Shown here one piece after another: positions 14,101-21,385 of a DNA stretch of 64,000 nucleotides. Numbering within the stretch: position 1 is the stretch's first letter; each line of letters opens with the position of its first letter. The notes under the pieces are model-generated. The model did no database searches. It saw only the letters and a program-made list of their open reading frames with translations, and was not told the DNA's origin. Location of the stretch: positions 85,638,308 through 85,702,307 of the forward strand of contig OZ024828.1 of the NCBI GenBank assembly GCA_964016985.1, written 5' to 3'. The translations under genes were made by a program, and so were the position numbers. The stretch comes from Anodontia alba (taxonomy: Eukaryota > Mollusca > Bivalvia > Lucinida > Lucinidae).

Positions 14101-17100
14101 ACCCACAACATAATTATGTTTTCATGGAGAAATAAGAGAAATCTGGATATGATCATATCCCTCTTATCTGGAGCCATGTTATGTTTTTTTTTTTAGACAT
14201 GTTATGGTTAATACACACCAATTAAAGGATCAATATTCCTCAAAAAATAGACATTTTATTATCCAAGAAAGGTTTAATAAATTGATATATGATATAATTA
14301 ATACAATCATAAAAAATGGTACCTGACAGCCAGTAAAATTTCAATTAGTCTCTCGTTCTTGAACTGGATAAAAAATGAAACGATTTTTTTATCATATCTC
14401 TGAATTAATGTCGGCAACATTAATTCAGAGATATGATAAAAAATCATTTCATTTTTGATCTAGTTCAAAAACGTGAGACTAACTGAAATTTTACAGGCTG
14501 TCAGATGCACTTTTTATGATCATGTTAATACCATATATCAATTTATATAACCTTTCTTGGATAAAAATTGACAATTTTTGAGGAATATGGAACCTTTAAC
14601 CCTTCTCTTGCTGAACACGACGTGCCCTGTCTTAGCAATCAGAGTGGATCCAGATCAGTTGGCCTCTGAAGAAGCCAACTGATCTGGATCTGCACTGTTT
14701 GTTATTAAATATGTGAATTTCTATCAAAAATCCGGATCAAGTAATCTGATTGGCTGGAAATTAGTGGGTGTGGCATCTTAATTTATTTCTGCAAGACAAG
14801 GGTTAAGGTATGTTCATTTTGTTATTTACTAATCCAGAGTTCTCATTAACTCCAGATTTGGAGTAAATTACTCCAACTTTTCATTTCTGACTCCAACTTT
14901 TTGGAAAGTCGAAATAGAAAAGTATGGTAAAACTCCAACTTTTTCTGGATGACAGCATTTTACTCCAATTTTCAAAATCCTAGTGAGAACCCTGCTAATC
15001 TCTTGAGGCCTTCATCAGAGCTCTAGTTTAGGCACTTCTCAATTTTTTTCTTATTTCTGTAAGAAAACATATGTTGTGGGATCTCACTGGAAGTGAGGCA
15101 ATTCCAGTGAGATCCCACAACATATATTTTATGAGGATATTATATTTGGATACCACTCTAATCTACAGAACATCTTTGCTTGTCATGCATTTGTGCACTA
15201 TGGGCCCTTTTTACATGCAAGACACTTTTTGTTAATTTTTGGATGCTGATGTTTTATGGCACATTCTTTTCAACCAAAAAGTGTTGATATTTTTCTTATT
15301 TCTCCACAAAACCTATAAGAATATAGAGAATAGAGGCCTGGACACAATTCAGTCCAGTACATACTAGAATCATTGTAGAAGTTGGGCCTTAGTAGGTCAC
15401 CTCTATCAATCACTAGACAGGTAAGTCGTGCATTTGACAGTATTATTTTTCGTGCTTTTAAAAGATGGAGATAGTTTCAAACTGGTACATTTGTATATGC
15501 CTGTAATATATTAAGCCCCAGCTGAGACAGATGTAAATCATGATTCAAGTGAAAATTCTGGACAGAAACCACACAAGTAGACTGCTTTCATTCTTGAAAC
15601 ACTGAATGCCGCATTTCGTCTGTTATCATGCACCCATCAAAGTGTTGTCTGGTTTGGAGTTTATGGGTACTCATTAGAAGTGCCTCACGCTTCTAACGAG
15701 TACGCACAACATATGTTTTCTTTGAGGAATAAGAAAAAATGACAATTTTCGGGCAAGTAAATCTTGGTTGGAACTTGGGACAAGTGGATTTTGACCATTT
15801 ACTTGTCCCTGGACAAGTAATAAAATTTGATAACTACACACACCTGACTAATATGTGCACATACTTTTGGCAGTAACTGACAACTGCCAGTTGTCAGTTA
15901 CTGCCAAAAGTATGTGCATATATAAATTTATCGCCCTTCTTAAATCAGTGGAAGGGGGAGAATGACTGTAGCAATTATTTCACGATCAATATCTATGAAA
16001 GTTATGAGGCTGAGCAGGGATTTGAACTTGTAACCCCTGGATCTGTAAACAGACGTGCTACCATTTGCACTATGGAGCCTGGCAAAGTGTTGAAATAAAA
16101 TAGGTTCATGTTTGTTTTTGAGGTTTTATGGCCCAGGCAACCCATTAGGGTCATGTCGAGCACAGTCAGATTATGTAACAACACTTTTTCCTGGGCAGGC
16201 TTAGTCCTCTCCACAGTTAACAGGTACTTGTGCACATTCTTTCGTCAGAAACTGACAACTGCCCTTCTTGAATTTGCAGAAGGGAGGGAATGGCTATAGA
16301 AAACAGGTTTAAATCAACTGAAAAACTCTTACTGTGATCATGGGCAAAGACATAAATTCCATGGGTGTTCAGAAACTCTGCCAACTCTGTGTACCATAGA
16401 CAGTGTTCCCCAAGTCCATGACTAATAAGCAACAAGGCCCTGTAAGAAACAAACATATTTACTGAAATGTTAATTTTACTCTGACTTAGACGTCTTACTG
16501 TAATTGTAATTTCAGTATTCATATATAAACATGCCTAAAAATAAAAATGTGAAACGATAATACCCTGCCATTGTCGTGTCATGGGGAGATAACTCTGTCA
16601 AAAATTGAAGAAATGCACCAAGTAGCAATCCCAAACTAGATCTCCACAATATCAATGCACATATCAAGTTTGGAGATAATATGTTGAGATTTACTCAAGT
16701 TATTGTCCTGAAGGGAAATTACTGATGTGTCATGGGCAGAAAACTGTCAAAAATTGATGAAATTAGCCCATTAGCAATCCCGAAAAAAATCTCTACAATA
16801 TCAATGCACATACCCAGTGATTTATTTACAATTTTATACATTTGTGTCCCAGGACTCGCTTGGGCTATATAAAGTGAGTCCCACTAGAAAATCATTGCGT
16901 CCATTACAGAATTTTCCACTATAACTTTGTGAGTCCTGGGACTCGCTGAGATTTAAAATGTGAGTCCCAAAGCAAAAATGTGAGTACAGGACTCGGGATG
17001 CGCAGGTAAAAAAATCACTGCATACCAAGTTTGGTGAAAATCCTTGACATTAAGTCATCGTCTGGAAATGAAAATACGGATATGTCGCTGGCAGATAATC

Positions 17101-19203
17101 ATGTCAAAAATTGACGAAATTTGCCCATAAGCGATCCTAAACCAGATCTCTACAATATCAATGCACATACGAAGTTTGCAGGCTTTCAAGTGCCCTCCAG
17201 TGAAAAAGTAGGGATAAAGTAGGGCTCAAAATTTTGAAAAAGTAGGGCAAAAGTAGGAATTTAAATCATGAAAAGTAGGGATAGTAGGGATGTTCTGAGT
17301 GTTTTCAGACTTAGAAAAAGATAATCACCATGGTAAGGAAATACCAAAATAAATGTTCCAAAAAAGGAGTTACAACTAAAGTAAAAATATTTCATAAACT
17401 TTTGCATCGTGACAGCTCAGATTAAGTTGATCCAATTTTTACAAAATTCTAGCGAGCGAGGAAAAAAATTACAATTTTTGGTCACTTCAAACATTTTGGA
17501 CTAAAAAGTAGGGATAGAGGGCATTTTCAGAAAAAAAGTAGGGAAAAGTAGGAACACAAAAAAAATGTAGGCAAAAGTAGGAATAGTAGGAAAAGTAGGG
17601 CCCACTTGAAAGCCTGAAAATTCATTGACATTTATCAAGTTATTGTCTGGAAACGAAAAATCAGATGTGTCGCAGGCAGACAAGTTGTCAAAAATACACG
17701 AAATTTGCACATTAGCAATCCCAAACAAGATCTCCATAATATCAATGCACACACCAAATTTGGAGAAAATCCACTGAAATTTACTCAAGTTATTGTCCGG
17801 AAACCAAAATATGGACGGACGTACGGCAGATGGATGGGTCGGGTGGACGGTCTAAACGGATGTATACTTCTTATTTGCTTACGTACAAAGTATCCCTGTG
17901 TGTCGAAAATTAGACACACAAGGGTACTTTGTACATAATTTTCGACACACAAATCAGTCGGCTTGTGTGTCTACAGAATAAATCTCACTGAAATACACAG
18001 AAGTGTCCACAGTTTTAAAACACACAGGTATACCCTCGTCCCTACAGACGGACGACCTATGTGAAACCCGCCAATACATGTATCATGTGGCGGGGTATAA
18101 AAATGTATATTTCTAGAAGCTATAGTTCTAGATACACAATGCAAACTATTTTTTTATACATTTTCCCTATTTCTTTACATGTCAAAACCACCTCCCCCAC
18201 CAAATCGTACAAAATAAAAAACAAAACAACAAAACAATCTGATGAATACACCAAAGCCATATGAACATTTTATGACCATGTCTACAGCATCAGTCAAAAT
18301 CTACAGGAAGAGCTGTGCACGAAAGCATAGGTCTAGATAAGAGAGGGTATCAGGTAAGTATTTTTCTTATTTCTCCACGAAAACATATGTTGTGGAGAAA
18401 TAAGAAAAACATCAATACTTTTGGATTGAAAAAAGCATCTTATCTAGCAATATGCAAAGGACACTGTTACCAGAGTACATTTAAACGTTTGTTTGTGTCA
18501 GACAGACTTTGAAAAGTTTTCACCTACTCAGAGTCATAGTATCAATTGTCCCTTCTTGTCCAGACTGAACTAGTTCCACTGGTATGTTATCAACTCCCGC
18601 TGACTTTACCTTCTTCGAAACCAGCCTTGAAGGAATTTTCAATTTCTTCATGAAGAATTAGGCAGTAGTCTTCATCTGAACTTGTTGGACATCCCTCTGC
18701 TTTGTGATTGTAAATCTCCAGGCAGTACTCAGTTTACCTATCGAGACTCGGTGTTGTGAGACACTTTCTTGCTTTGTCTTGGTCAGTGGTAGTCTTTCCT
18801 TTTTTCCTTTTCCTTGTTTAGGTCTTTTACCAACTGATTTATAAGTTTTCATTGTGAAGTTCCTACTTGGGCATGTCTCAAAACCTTGCCATTGACTTTC
18901 CAACCAGTTCTCTTTTGCAAGTGATAACAAGTCATTTTTTTAAATTTTAGAATTTCACGTCCAATAACACACACTTAATAAACAAAAAATCGAACTTTGT
19001 TTTGTGTTTGTGATTAGCTACAGAACAGTCGATAACGAACAGATACGAAAATAGTAGGAGCGAAAACTCGCATAAGGCCGAACTTACTTGGGCATTTTGG
19101 AGTCCGTTCCCCAGTCATCTTTATACCAATATCTGCAGTAGAGTTTCTTGCCTTTAGAGTTTGTTAAAAAACTCTCAAAGCGATTTTGTTCATCTGATGC
19201 CAT
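2030..19203 (-). CDS. MGLL: Monoglyceride lipase-like gene, 5' half (4 exons, partial)
   Basis: Four exons on the minus strand (19203-19088, 16439-16333, 13932-13796, 2137-2030) join without a frame break into 156 residues. They follow the N-terminal half of monoacylglycerol lipase, a serine hydrolase that releases glycerol and a fatty acid from monoacylglycerols, in animals including 2-arachidonoylglycerol. Visible landmarks are an HGxG oxyanion-hole motif (H46-G49), a FAHDH-x-GHGQSEG block (about 70-82) and the GHSMGG nucleophile elbow with Ser119. The catalytic Asp and His, the cap region and the 3' end are missing; family members are about 300 residues, so they should lie left of position 1. 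Junction phases 2, 1 and 0 agree on both sides. Introns are 2.6, 2.4 and 11.7 kb and full of repeats. A related alpha/beta hydrolase of the same subfamily is possible; orthology to vertebrate MGLL is inferred from motif order. Confidence 0.88.
2307..2692. mobile_element. MITE family L with hairpin core
   Basis: Ends resemble AAATGTCTAAAATTT and its complement AAATTTTAGGACATTTA. At 2408-2475 it carries the hairpin core with arm GCAAACAGTGTAGACC. A half copy of the TTAA-ended family A sits inside (from 2541). A second copy of family L without this hairpin is at 55128-55305. Confidence 0.6.
2733..2940 (-). mobile_element. tRNA-derived SINE (minus)
   Basis: On the minus strand a tRNA-like head has an A box around GATTGAGTGATTAGTGC and a B box GGGTTTGAATCC, followed by a unique body and an (ATC)n tail. 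Not a functional tRNA: the head has no clean cloverleaf. Confidence 0.7.
3003..3213. mobile_element. Family A MITE (TTAA-ended), degenerate copy
   Basis: Opens with TTAACTCTTGCCATGCTGAA, contains a decayed hairpin core near 3112-3175 and ends near GGTTCAGCAGGACCAAGG, the imperfect complement of the start. Confidence 0.65.
3318..3780. repeat. Left inverted end with GCGCAATACTAT sub-repeats
   Basis: CATATCGTCCCCTGAGCGCA at 3318 recurs inverted at about 9137-9156. Inside are repeated motifs GAGCGCAATACTATTGTAAC and their inversions (3540-3720). The matching right block is 8800-9156. Confidence 0.65.
3781..4500. other. No gene recognised
   Basis: AT-rich intron sequence of the lipase gene. ORFs here have no coding character. 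Part of the interior of the 5.8-kb inverted-end interval. Confidence 0.4.
4540..5165. repeat. Short tandem-unit element (two ~175-bp units)
   Basis: Two diverged units share ATCCTCATACCA.GTTTCAA and CATAGAAACACCGAGATCTA-like blocks (about 4800-4900 and 4980-5055), followed by CAGACGGACTGATGG and an end resembling the start (AGCCCCTGGCATCATACCTA versus GCCCCTAGCATTATGCTGAA). This is the layout of Pearl-type elements in small form. Confidence 0.55.
5166..6683. other. No gene recognised
   Basis: Lipase intron 3 sequence without supported features. A 36-bp direct duplication (GCATTTAGAGGTGGTGTATT, about 5996-6061) is the only clear structure. Confidence 0.4.
6684..6840 (+). mobile_element. Degenerate tRNA-derived SINE (plus)
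   Basis: The head reads GCCTCTGTGGTGTAGTGGTA, an A-box-like start, with a decayed B box in GAATTATGAATTAATTCCC. The body extends to about 6840 without a clear tail. Confidence 0.5.
6841..8117. other. No gene; diverged direct repeat
   Basis: Two copies of AAGGTTGCCTTT(C/G)GAAAC followed by GTCTCTTCATA occur at 7745-7805 and 8008-8080, about 260 bp apart. Nothing else is recognisable. Confidence 0.45.
8118..8420 (-). mobile_element. SINE family S1, diverged copy (minus)
   Basis: Starts with TGTGTTGAGGTTTTATGGCC, the complement of the S1 3' end, and continues through the conserved body (CAGAAGGGAGATAATGG). The tRNA-like head is decayed. Confidence 0.7.
8525..8640. mobile_element. Family B MITE fragment
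   Basis: The right part of family B: a GGATAGGAGTTGAGGTATTG block running into ATTTAGGGTAAATACAGTA, the family's terminal sequence. No hairpin core is present. Confidence 0.5.
8800..9156. repeat. Right inverted end with GCGCAATACTAT sub-repeats
   Basis: Repeats of GAGTGCAATACTATGATAAC and inverted forms, ending in the inverted copy of the 3318 sequence. With 3318-3780 it bounds a 5.8-kb interval. Confidence 0.65.
9334..9492. mobile_element. Fold-back MITE with ~48-bp inverted ends
   Basis: The left end begins GGGATAACTGCATTCAAATT and the right end is its complement at 9473-9492, with GGCGGTTTTAC and GTAAAACTGCC also paired. A fragment of the same family lies at 12178-12215. Confidence 0.8.
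9572..9775. mobile_element. Family B MITE
   Basis: Contains the hairpin core (about 9602-9662; arms GAGTAGACCCAGATCAGATG and the complement) followed by the family's CATCCAGGAGTATTTTAGAC and GGTAAGGAGTTAAGGTGTC blocks. Confidence 0.65.
9940..10718. mobile_element. Pearl/Helentron-like element, family D, copy 1
   Basis: Begins ATAATACCCCGCCATAG and carries four to five tandem units of ~150 bp (blocks GAAATTTGCCCATTAGCAAT, CCAGATCTC, AAGTTTGGTGAAAATCC). It continues with GGACGGACGGACACACGG and ends in a hairpin made of ATACCCCGCCAC and GTGTGGCGGGGTAT. ORFs in it are repeat artefacts. No helicase gene is present, so non-autonomous. The assignment to the Pearl type rests on architecture. Confidence 0.7.
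10741..12178 (+). pseudogene. RTE-like non-LTR retrotransposon remnant (RT + PHD-like finger + C-terminus)
   Basis: The broken reading frames resemble the RTE-type reverse transcriptases common in marine invertebrates. Visible are the palm motif A region FLDLEKAFDRVPRKVIWWAL (about 10793), GVHQGSVLSPVLF (about 10970), the catalytic YADD at 11065-11076, and GLRVNAGKTKIM. After these come a cysteine-rich patch with FCNGCKQWVHKKCSG, FCYLGDMLSA, and a C-terminal part with LQRNDRAMIRQICNVRPQD. Stops and a frameshift near 11190-11240 break the ORF, and there is no endonuclease domain, so it is 5'-truncated and dead. A SINE (11720-12029) is inserted in the C-terminal part; the host sequence resumes at 12043 with LVRLGIEDL. 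It lies antisense to the lipase gene, in its third intron. Confidence 0.85.
11720..12029 (-). mobile_element. SINE family S1, full-length copy (minus)
   Basis: Read on the minus strand it has a tRNA-like head with an A box in GGTGGCTCAGTTGG and a B box GGGTTCAACCCC, then a conserved body and an end CAACACAAACAAA. It is flanked by the 13-bp direct repeat GGTCCAATGAGCT (11707-11719 and 12030-12042), a target-site duplication. Confidence 0.9.
12246..12555. mobile_element. Family O MITE with homopolymer stretches
   Basis: Ends resemble TTAACCCTTAAAGCGCT and GCGCTGAGGTTAA; inside are poly(T) and poly(A) runs and the CATCTGCTGCAGTTTTAATT block. Related copies are at 28366-28505 and 53500-53720. 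Confidence 0.55.
12620..12765. mobile_element. Family C MITE, half copy
   Basis: Contains TTCTTATTTCTC followed by GTGGGTACTCATTAGAA without the second palindrome arm, ending near CCTCTTATCTGGAGCTATG (about 12735-12753). Confidence 0.55.
12766..13715. other. No gene recognised
   Basis: AT-rich lipase intron 3 sequence. A GGACTCCCATTAACTCCA block at 13391 resembles the CAG-ended element at 14834. Confidence 0.4.
13796..13932 (-). CDS. MGLL: MGLL-like exon 3 (nucleophile exon)
   Basis: The exon opens after TTTCAG at 13933 and closes before GTAAAA at 13795; it is 137 nt. With the last base of exon 2 it makes Ile75, then GHGQSEG, a DDFQEYVDDC stretch and PMFLLGHSM. The active-site Ser119 is the third residue from the 3' end, so the nucleophile elbow is cut between GHSM and GG by the 11.7-kb third intron. 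Confidence 0.9.
14020..14185. mobile_element. Family C MITE
   Basis: Palindromic core with the arms TGTTGTGGTACTTATTAAAA and GAGTACCCACAACATAATTA, then AATAAGAGAAATCTGG and an end CCTCTTATCTGGAGCCATG. Confidence 0.65.
14222..14599. mobile_element. Long fold-back element (~370 bp palindrome)
   Basis: Almost the whole length pairs with itself around 14413. The outer arms AGGATCAATATTCCTC and GAGGAATATGGAACCT and the inner arms TTATCATATCTCTGAATTAA and its complement are visible. TTAA flanks both ends (14222-14225 and 14596-14599), suggesting a TTAA target site. Confidence 0.75.
14596..14816. mobile_element. Family A MITE (TTAA-ended, piggyBac-like ends)
   Basis: TTAA, then CCCTTCTCTTGCTGAA; the right end is AAGACAAGGG, then TTAA. 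The hairpin core at 14645-14701 has arms with GATCCAGATCAGTTGGC. TTAA flanks and CCC starts fit piggyBac-type MITEs; no transposase is present. Confidence 0.8.
14834..14994. mobile_element. CAG-ended element with 6-bp target duplication
   Basis: Starts CAGAGTTCTCATTAACTCCA and ends TAGTGAGAACCCTG. CTAATC directly flanks both sides. Ends resemble hAT-type elements, with a 6-bp rather than 8-bp duplication. Confidence 0.6.
15040..15165. mobile_element. Family C MITE
   Basis: Palindrome with arms ATATGTTGTGGGATCTCACT and the complement CAGTGAGATCCCACAACATA around 15091. It is shorter at the right end. Confidence 0.65.
15655..15745. mobile_element. Family C palindrome fragment
   Basis: TGGGTACTCATTAGAAGTG pairs with CACGCTTCTAACGAGTACGC; GAGGAATAAGAAAAA follows. 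The left outer part is missing. Confidence 0.6.
15848..16083 (-). mobile_element. SINE with S1 body but a different tRNA head
   Basis: The body from about 15930 to 16000 matches S1 (CTTCTTAAATCAGTGGAAGG and AGAATGACTGTAG). The head on the minus strand instead reads GGCTCCATAGTGCAAATGG with B box GTTCAAATCCC. At 15850-15922 the body's end is duplicated as an inverted repeat with ~32-nt arms (CATACTTTTGGCAGTAACTG and complement). Confidence 0.7.
16106..16305 (-). mobile_element. SINE family S1, headless copy (minus)
   Basis: Body and 3' end of S1 on the minus strand (GAGGTTTTATGGCCCAGG at the left). The tRNA-like head is absent. It lies in lipase intron 2 close to the exon 2 donor. Confidence 0.75.
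16333..16439 (-). CDS. MGLL: MGLL-like exon 2 (oxyanion-hole exon)
   Basis: The acceptor TTTCTTACAG lies upstream at 16440 and the donor GTAAGA begins at 16332. The exon encodes residues 39-74 plus one base of residue 75: ALLLISHGLGEH (oxyanion hole HGLG) followed by YTELAEFL and VFAHDH. Length 107 nt; phase 2 in, phase 1 out. A SINE fragment ends only about 28 bp downstream of the donor. Confidence 0.9.
16828..17014. mobile_element. CAG-ended insertion with 6-bp target duplication
   Basis: Left end CAGTGATTTATTTAC, right end GTAAAAAAATCACTG; CATACC flanks both sides. The interrupted family D unit would read GCACATACCAAGTTTGG without it, which confirms the boundaries. Confidence 0.75.
17180..17618. 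mobile_element. Insertion with CAGGCTTTCAAGTG inverted ends
   Basis: Left end CAGGCTTTCAAGTGCCCT, right end GGGCCCACTTGAAAGCCTG. The interior is rich in AAAAGTAGGG repeats, many oriented the same way. It interrupts a family D unit between AAGTTTG and AAAATTCATTGACA. Confidence 0.75.
18327..18455. mobile_element. Family C MITE with shortened palindrome
   Basis: Outer ends CATAGGTCTAGATAAGAG and GCATCTTATCTAGCAATATG are complementary. The core is cut to AACATATGTTGTGGAGAAAT, so most of the palindrome has been deleted. Confidence 0.65.
18540..18945 (-). pseudogene. Second non-LTR retrotransposon RT fragment (minus)
   Basis: On the minus strand three frames together resemble the start of an RT domain found in invertebrate LINEs: a WLESQ-type start, a region ending TEYCLEIYNHKAEGCP, an SSDEDYCLILHEEIENSF stretch and VDNIPVELVQSGQEGTIDTM, equivalent to the canonical GVDNIPAEL block. 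Frameshifts break it and no catalytic palm follows. It lies in lipase intron 1. Confidence 0.75.
19088..19203 (-). CDS. MGLL: MGLL-like exon 1 (start codon)
   Basis: The ATG lies at 19203-19201, with A at -3 and G at +4, a good Kozak context. Another in-frame ATG exists further upstream (19299), but the residues between do not resemble the family, so the inner start is preferred. The exon encodes residues 1-38 and two bases of Lys39, ending before GTAAGT at 19087. The N-terminal stretch with GKKLYCRYW fits the first strand of monoglyceride lipases. It faces the zinc-finger gene that starts at 21260. Confidence 0.8.
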
Positions 19204-19339
19204 ATTTGCAAAATAATTTGAGTTTCGCCCGAATGACAGTTGCTTGTTACTTCTGCAGCTTTGTCCAGCTGGTTCCCTTTCAAATTCTAGGGGACCCAAA
19301 GTCTAGTCGTATAGTTATCGTGCCGACTAGCATGATAAA

Positions 19340-19565
19340 GGCAGCCGCCCACTGGCCTCTAGAGCTAAAAGTACCGGGATCGATCCCAGGCATAGGCAAG
19401 CCTTCGTGAATTACGGTGTCCAAACACGCTTTCCTTCGTGTCATTTGAAGGGATGACATGAAAACAGTGTGCCGTCCTTTGAATCGGGACGTTAACTGGA
19501 GCACCCCCACCTCCCTGAGCAGGGAAAGTCACCCCGGCCTGTGCAGGTTAAAGAACCCTACAGCA
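19340..19565 (+). mobile_element. SINE-like element (GGGACGTTAA type)
   Basis: A B-box-like ACCGGGATCGATCCCAGG follows a weak A-box region. The body contains GAATCGGGACGTTAACTGG and TGCAGGTTAAAGAACCCTA, phrases typical of a widespread invertebrate SINE group. Part of the divergent intergenic region. Confidence 0.5.
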
Positions 19566-19789
19566 ATTCAAAATGATTACATGAAGACTCAAACCAACCA
19601 GCCTGCCCATCCACACAGTCTGATTAGAGTCTTCGCTGTCCAAATGAAGAAACCGTTACAGCCTTGTCTGACCAAAATGCACCCAGAGAAGATTTTGATC
19701 AAACTGTGCAAATGTACAGACTGATCTGAATCTTCGCTGGGCGCAAATGTCCGGAAGTGTATACGTTTTCTGACATTGCTGACCAAATA

Positions 19790-21160
19790 ATTACTGATTA
19801 TTTGAAAAAAATAACCTTAATAACAATGACATGCCATCATTGACATCGGATATGTATGAGATCCAGTACACATGGTATGGGTACACGATATTGGAAGATA
19901 ATTTTATAAATGGAAAGAGCAAACCCTACGTAATATAATAAAATTACCTTTGTACTGAATACCAAGGAAAAGCTACCCTTGTTCAATCATGGAACAAAGC
20001 TTTTCCACTGTTTCCCAAAGCACCTGATCAGGGTTGAATTAAATGAAATGACAACACAAAATTGACCGGCATTTACACCATTTTTACTACTGTCCTTGAT
20101 TATATATCATTACGTCCAGCATATGAAATGTTATGAAGTTGAAGTATAATGTTTTCATCCTTCCGTTCGTGCGTCTGTATGTCCGTCCTTTTGTCTGCCC
20201 TTGTGTCTGTTAGCTTTTGCGTCAGTTTCACTATAAGTTTTATTCGTTTGGTCATATTTCTAAAAGTCTCCAATTGAAGTTGATGATCATCTTGCTGTTT
20301 AGAACTACAGACCTCGGACCCATCAATATTGATGGGTCCGAGTGCAGACTAAAGGTCAAACAGACCTAGAAAACTTGTTAACATTTGTGTCAAAGTTTTG
20401 GGTTAAGCTCTTTTGTATGTTTATACTTCTACAAGTATGTATTCACCTCTAGTTGTTGATGTATGTTTTATAATACTACAAGGTGGATGCACGCCAGTCA
20501 CCATTATGGTGGATGCACGCCAGTCACCATTATCTTGCTGCTGCTTCTGCAGCCAAAAGTCAAGCCACAGACTTAGACATTGTTTTAGAATGTGTGTCTA
20601 AGTTTTACGTTCGGCATGTTTTCTTTGCTCATATTTTTGAAAGTCCTCACTTATGTTAAATAGTAATAGTGGTTGGACAAAGGTCAGTAGCAATGATTGA
20701 AGATAAGCCAACTTTTATCGATTCCTGATCATTGCCTTCTTGACGGTACCTTCTGTCTATCTGCTTGTCAATATATTGATTACTCCATTTGAAGTAACAT
20801 ATAAGTTGATTGATAGAGCCTTAGAATTTATCAATCAATGTGGCAATCGGGGCTTGGAGACTGTTTCATTGAACGACTGAAAGACCTATATAATACACTG
20901 TGGAAGCCTGCAATATGTAAAAAAAAACTGTCTTGGCAAAAACTTTTGTGTCTACAATAAGATGCAGCCTATGAAAACAGCTTTGATATTAAATTCTCTT
21001 CTTATTTTACACCTGCTGCTCTATCACAGAGGCGAAGTCACAGTTTAAAAAAAATAAATGTATGGTTACGATCTAAATCAGTTATGGCACCATTAAAGCA
21101 TTAAAGTAAAATATTGAAACACTAAGTTTGTTAACTGGGAATATTTAACTCAAGGTTTTC
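19790..21160. other. Intergenic, no gene; small repeats
   Basis: Contains the CTCGGACCCATCAAT palindrome (20312-20341), a tandem duplication of GGTGGATGCACGCCAGTCAC (20481-20533) and otherwise unrecognised AT-rich DNA. Confidence 0.45.
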
Positions 21161-21259
21161 AAAAAAAAAAAAAAAAAAAAAAAAAATGTTTTGGGCTGTA
21201 TACCTCGGACACGGCGTTTGTATGACTAGCCGTAATGCGTTCGGTACCAGTTAAGCAAC

Positions 21260-21385
21260 ATGGAGTCAACGGACGACAACGATGTAATAATTTATGCTTT
21301 TCTCGATGAGAATAAAACAGCATTGTCTACGAATGATGAAAAATGCCCTCAACAAGAAGATTTCCTTACACTTTTTAAAGTAAAG
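21260..21385 (+). CDS. Zinc-finger gene exon 1 (start codon)
   Basis: The ATG in AACATGG has a strong Kozak context. The 42 codons begin MESTDDNDVIIYAFLDE and read to a donor GTTAGT at 21386; an alternative donor GTAAAG at 21380 would be two codons shorter. Both leave phase 0, which matches exon 2 about 10.5 kb downstream. A polyA tract ends 73 bp before the ATG. The link to exon 2 is inferred from phase and lack of any other start; a transcript would settle it. Confidence 0.62.

Larger units (their letters stand above)
16550..18105. mobile_element. Family D Pearl-like element, copy 2, with nested insertions
   Basis: Starts GATAATACCCTGCCATTG and has repeated ~150-bp units (TCTCCACAATATCAATGCAC, AGTTTGG.GAAAATCC). 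A palindromic insert-like segment near 17880-17955 follows (TACAAAGTA..CCTTGTGTGTC paired). It ends at CATGTGGCGGGGTATAAAAA. Two other elements are inserted (16828-17014 and 17180-17618). Confidence 0.7.
19204..21259. promoter_or_regulatory. Divergent intergenic region between lipase and zinc-finger genes
   Basis: The two start codons point away from each other across 2,056 bp, so both core promoters and 5'UTRs probably lie here. I see no obvious TATA box next to either start. The interval contains a SINE-like element (19340-19565), unassigned sequence, a perfect 30-bp palindrome (20312-20341), a 26-bp tandem duplication (20481-20533) and a polyA tract (21161-21186). Confidence 0.5.
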
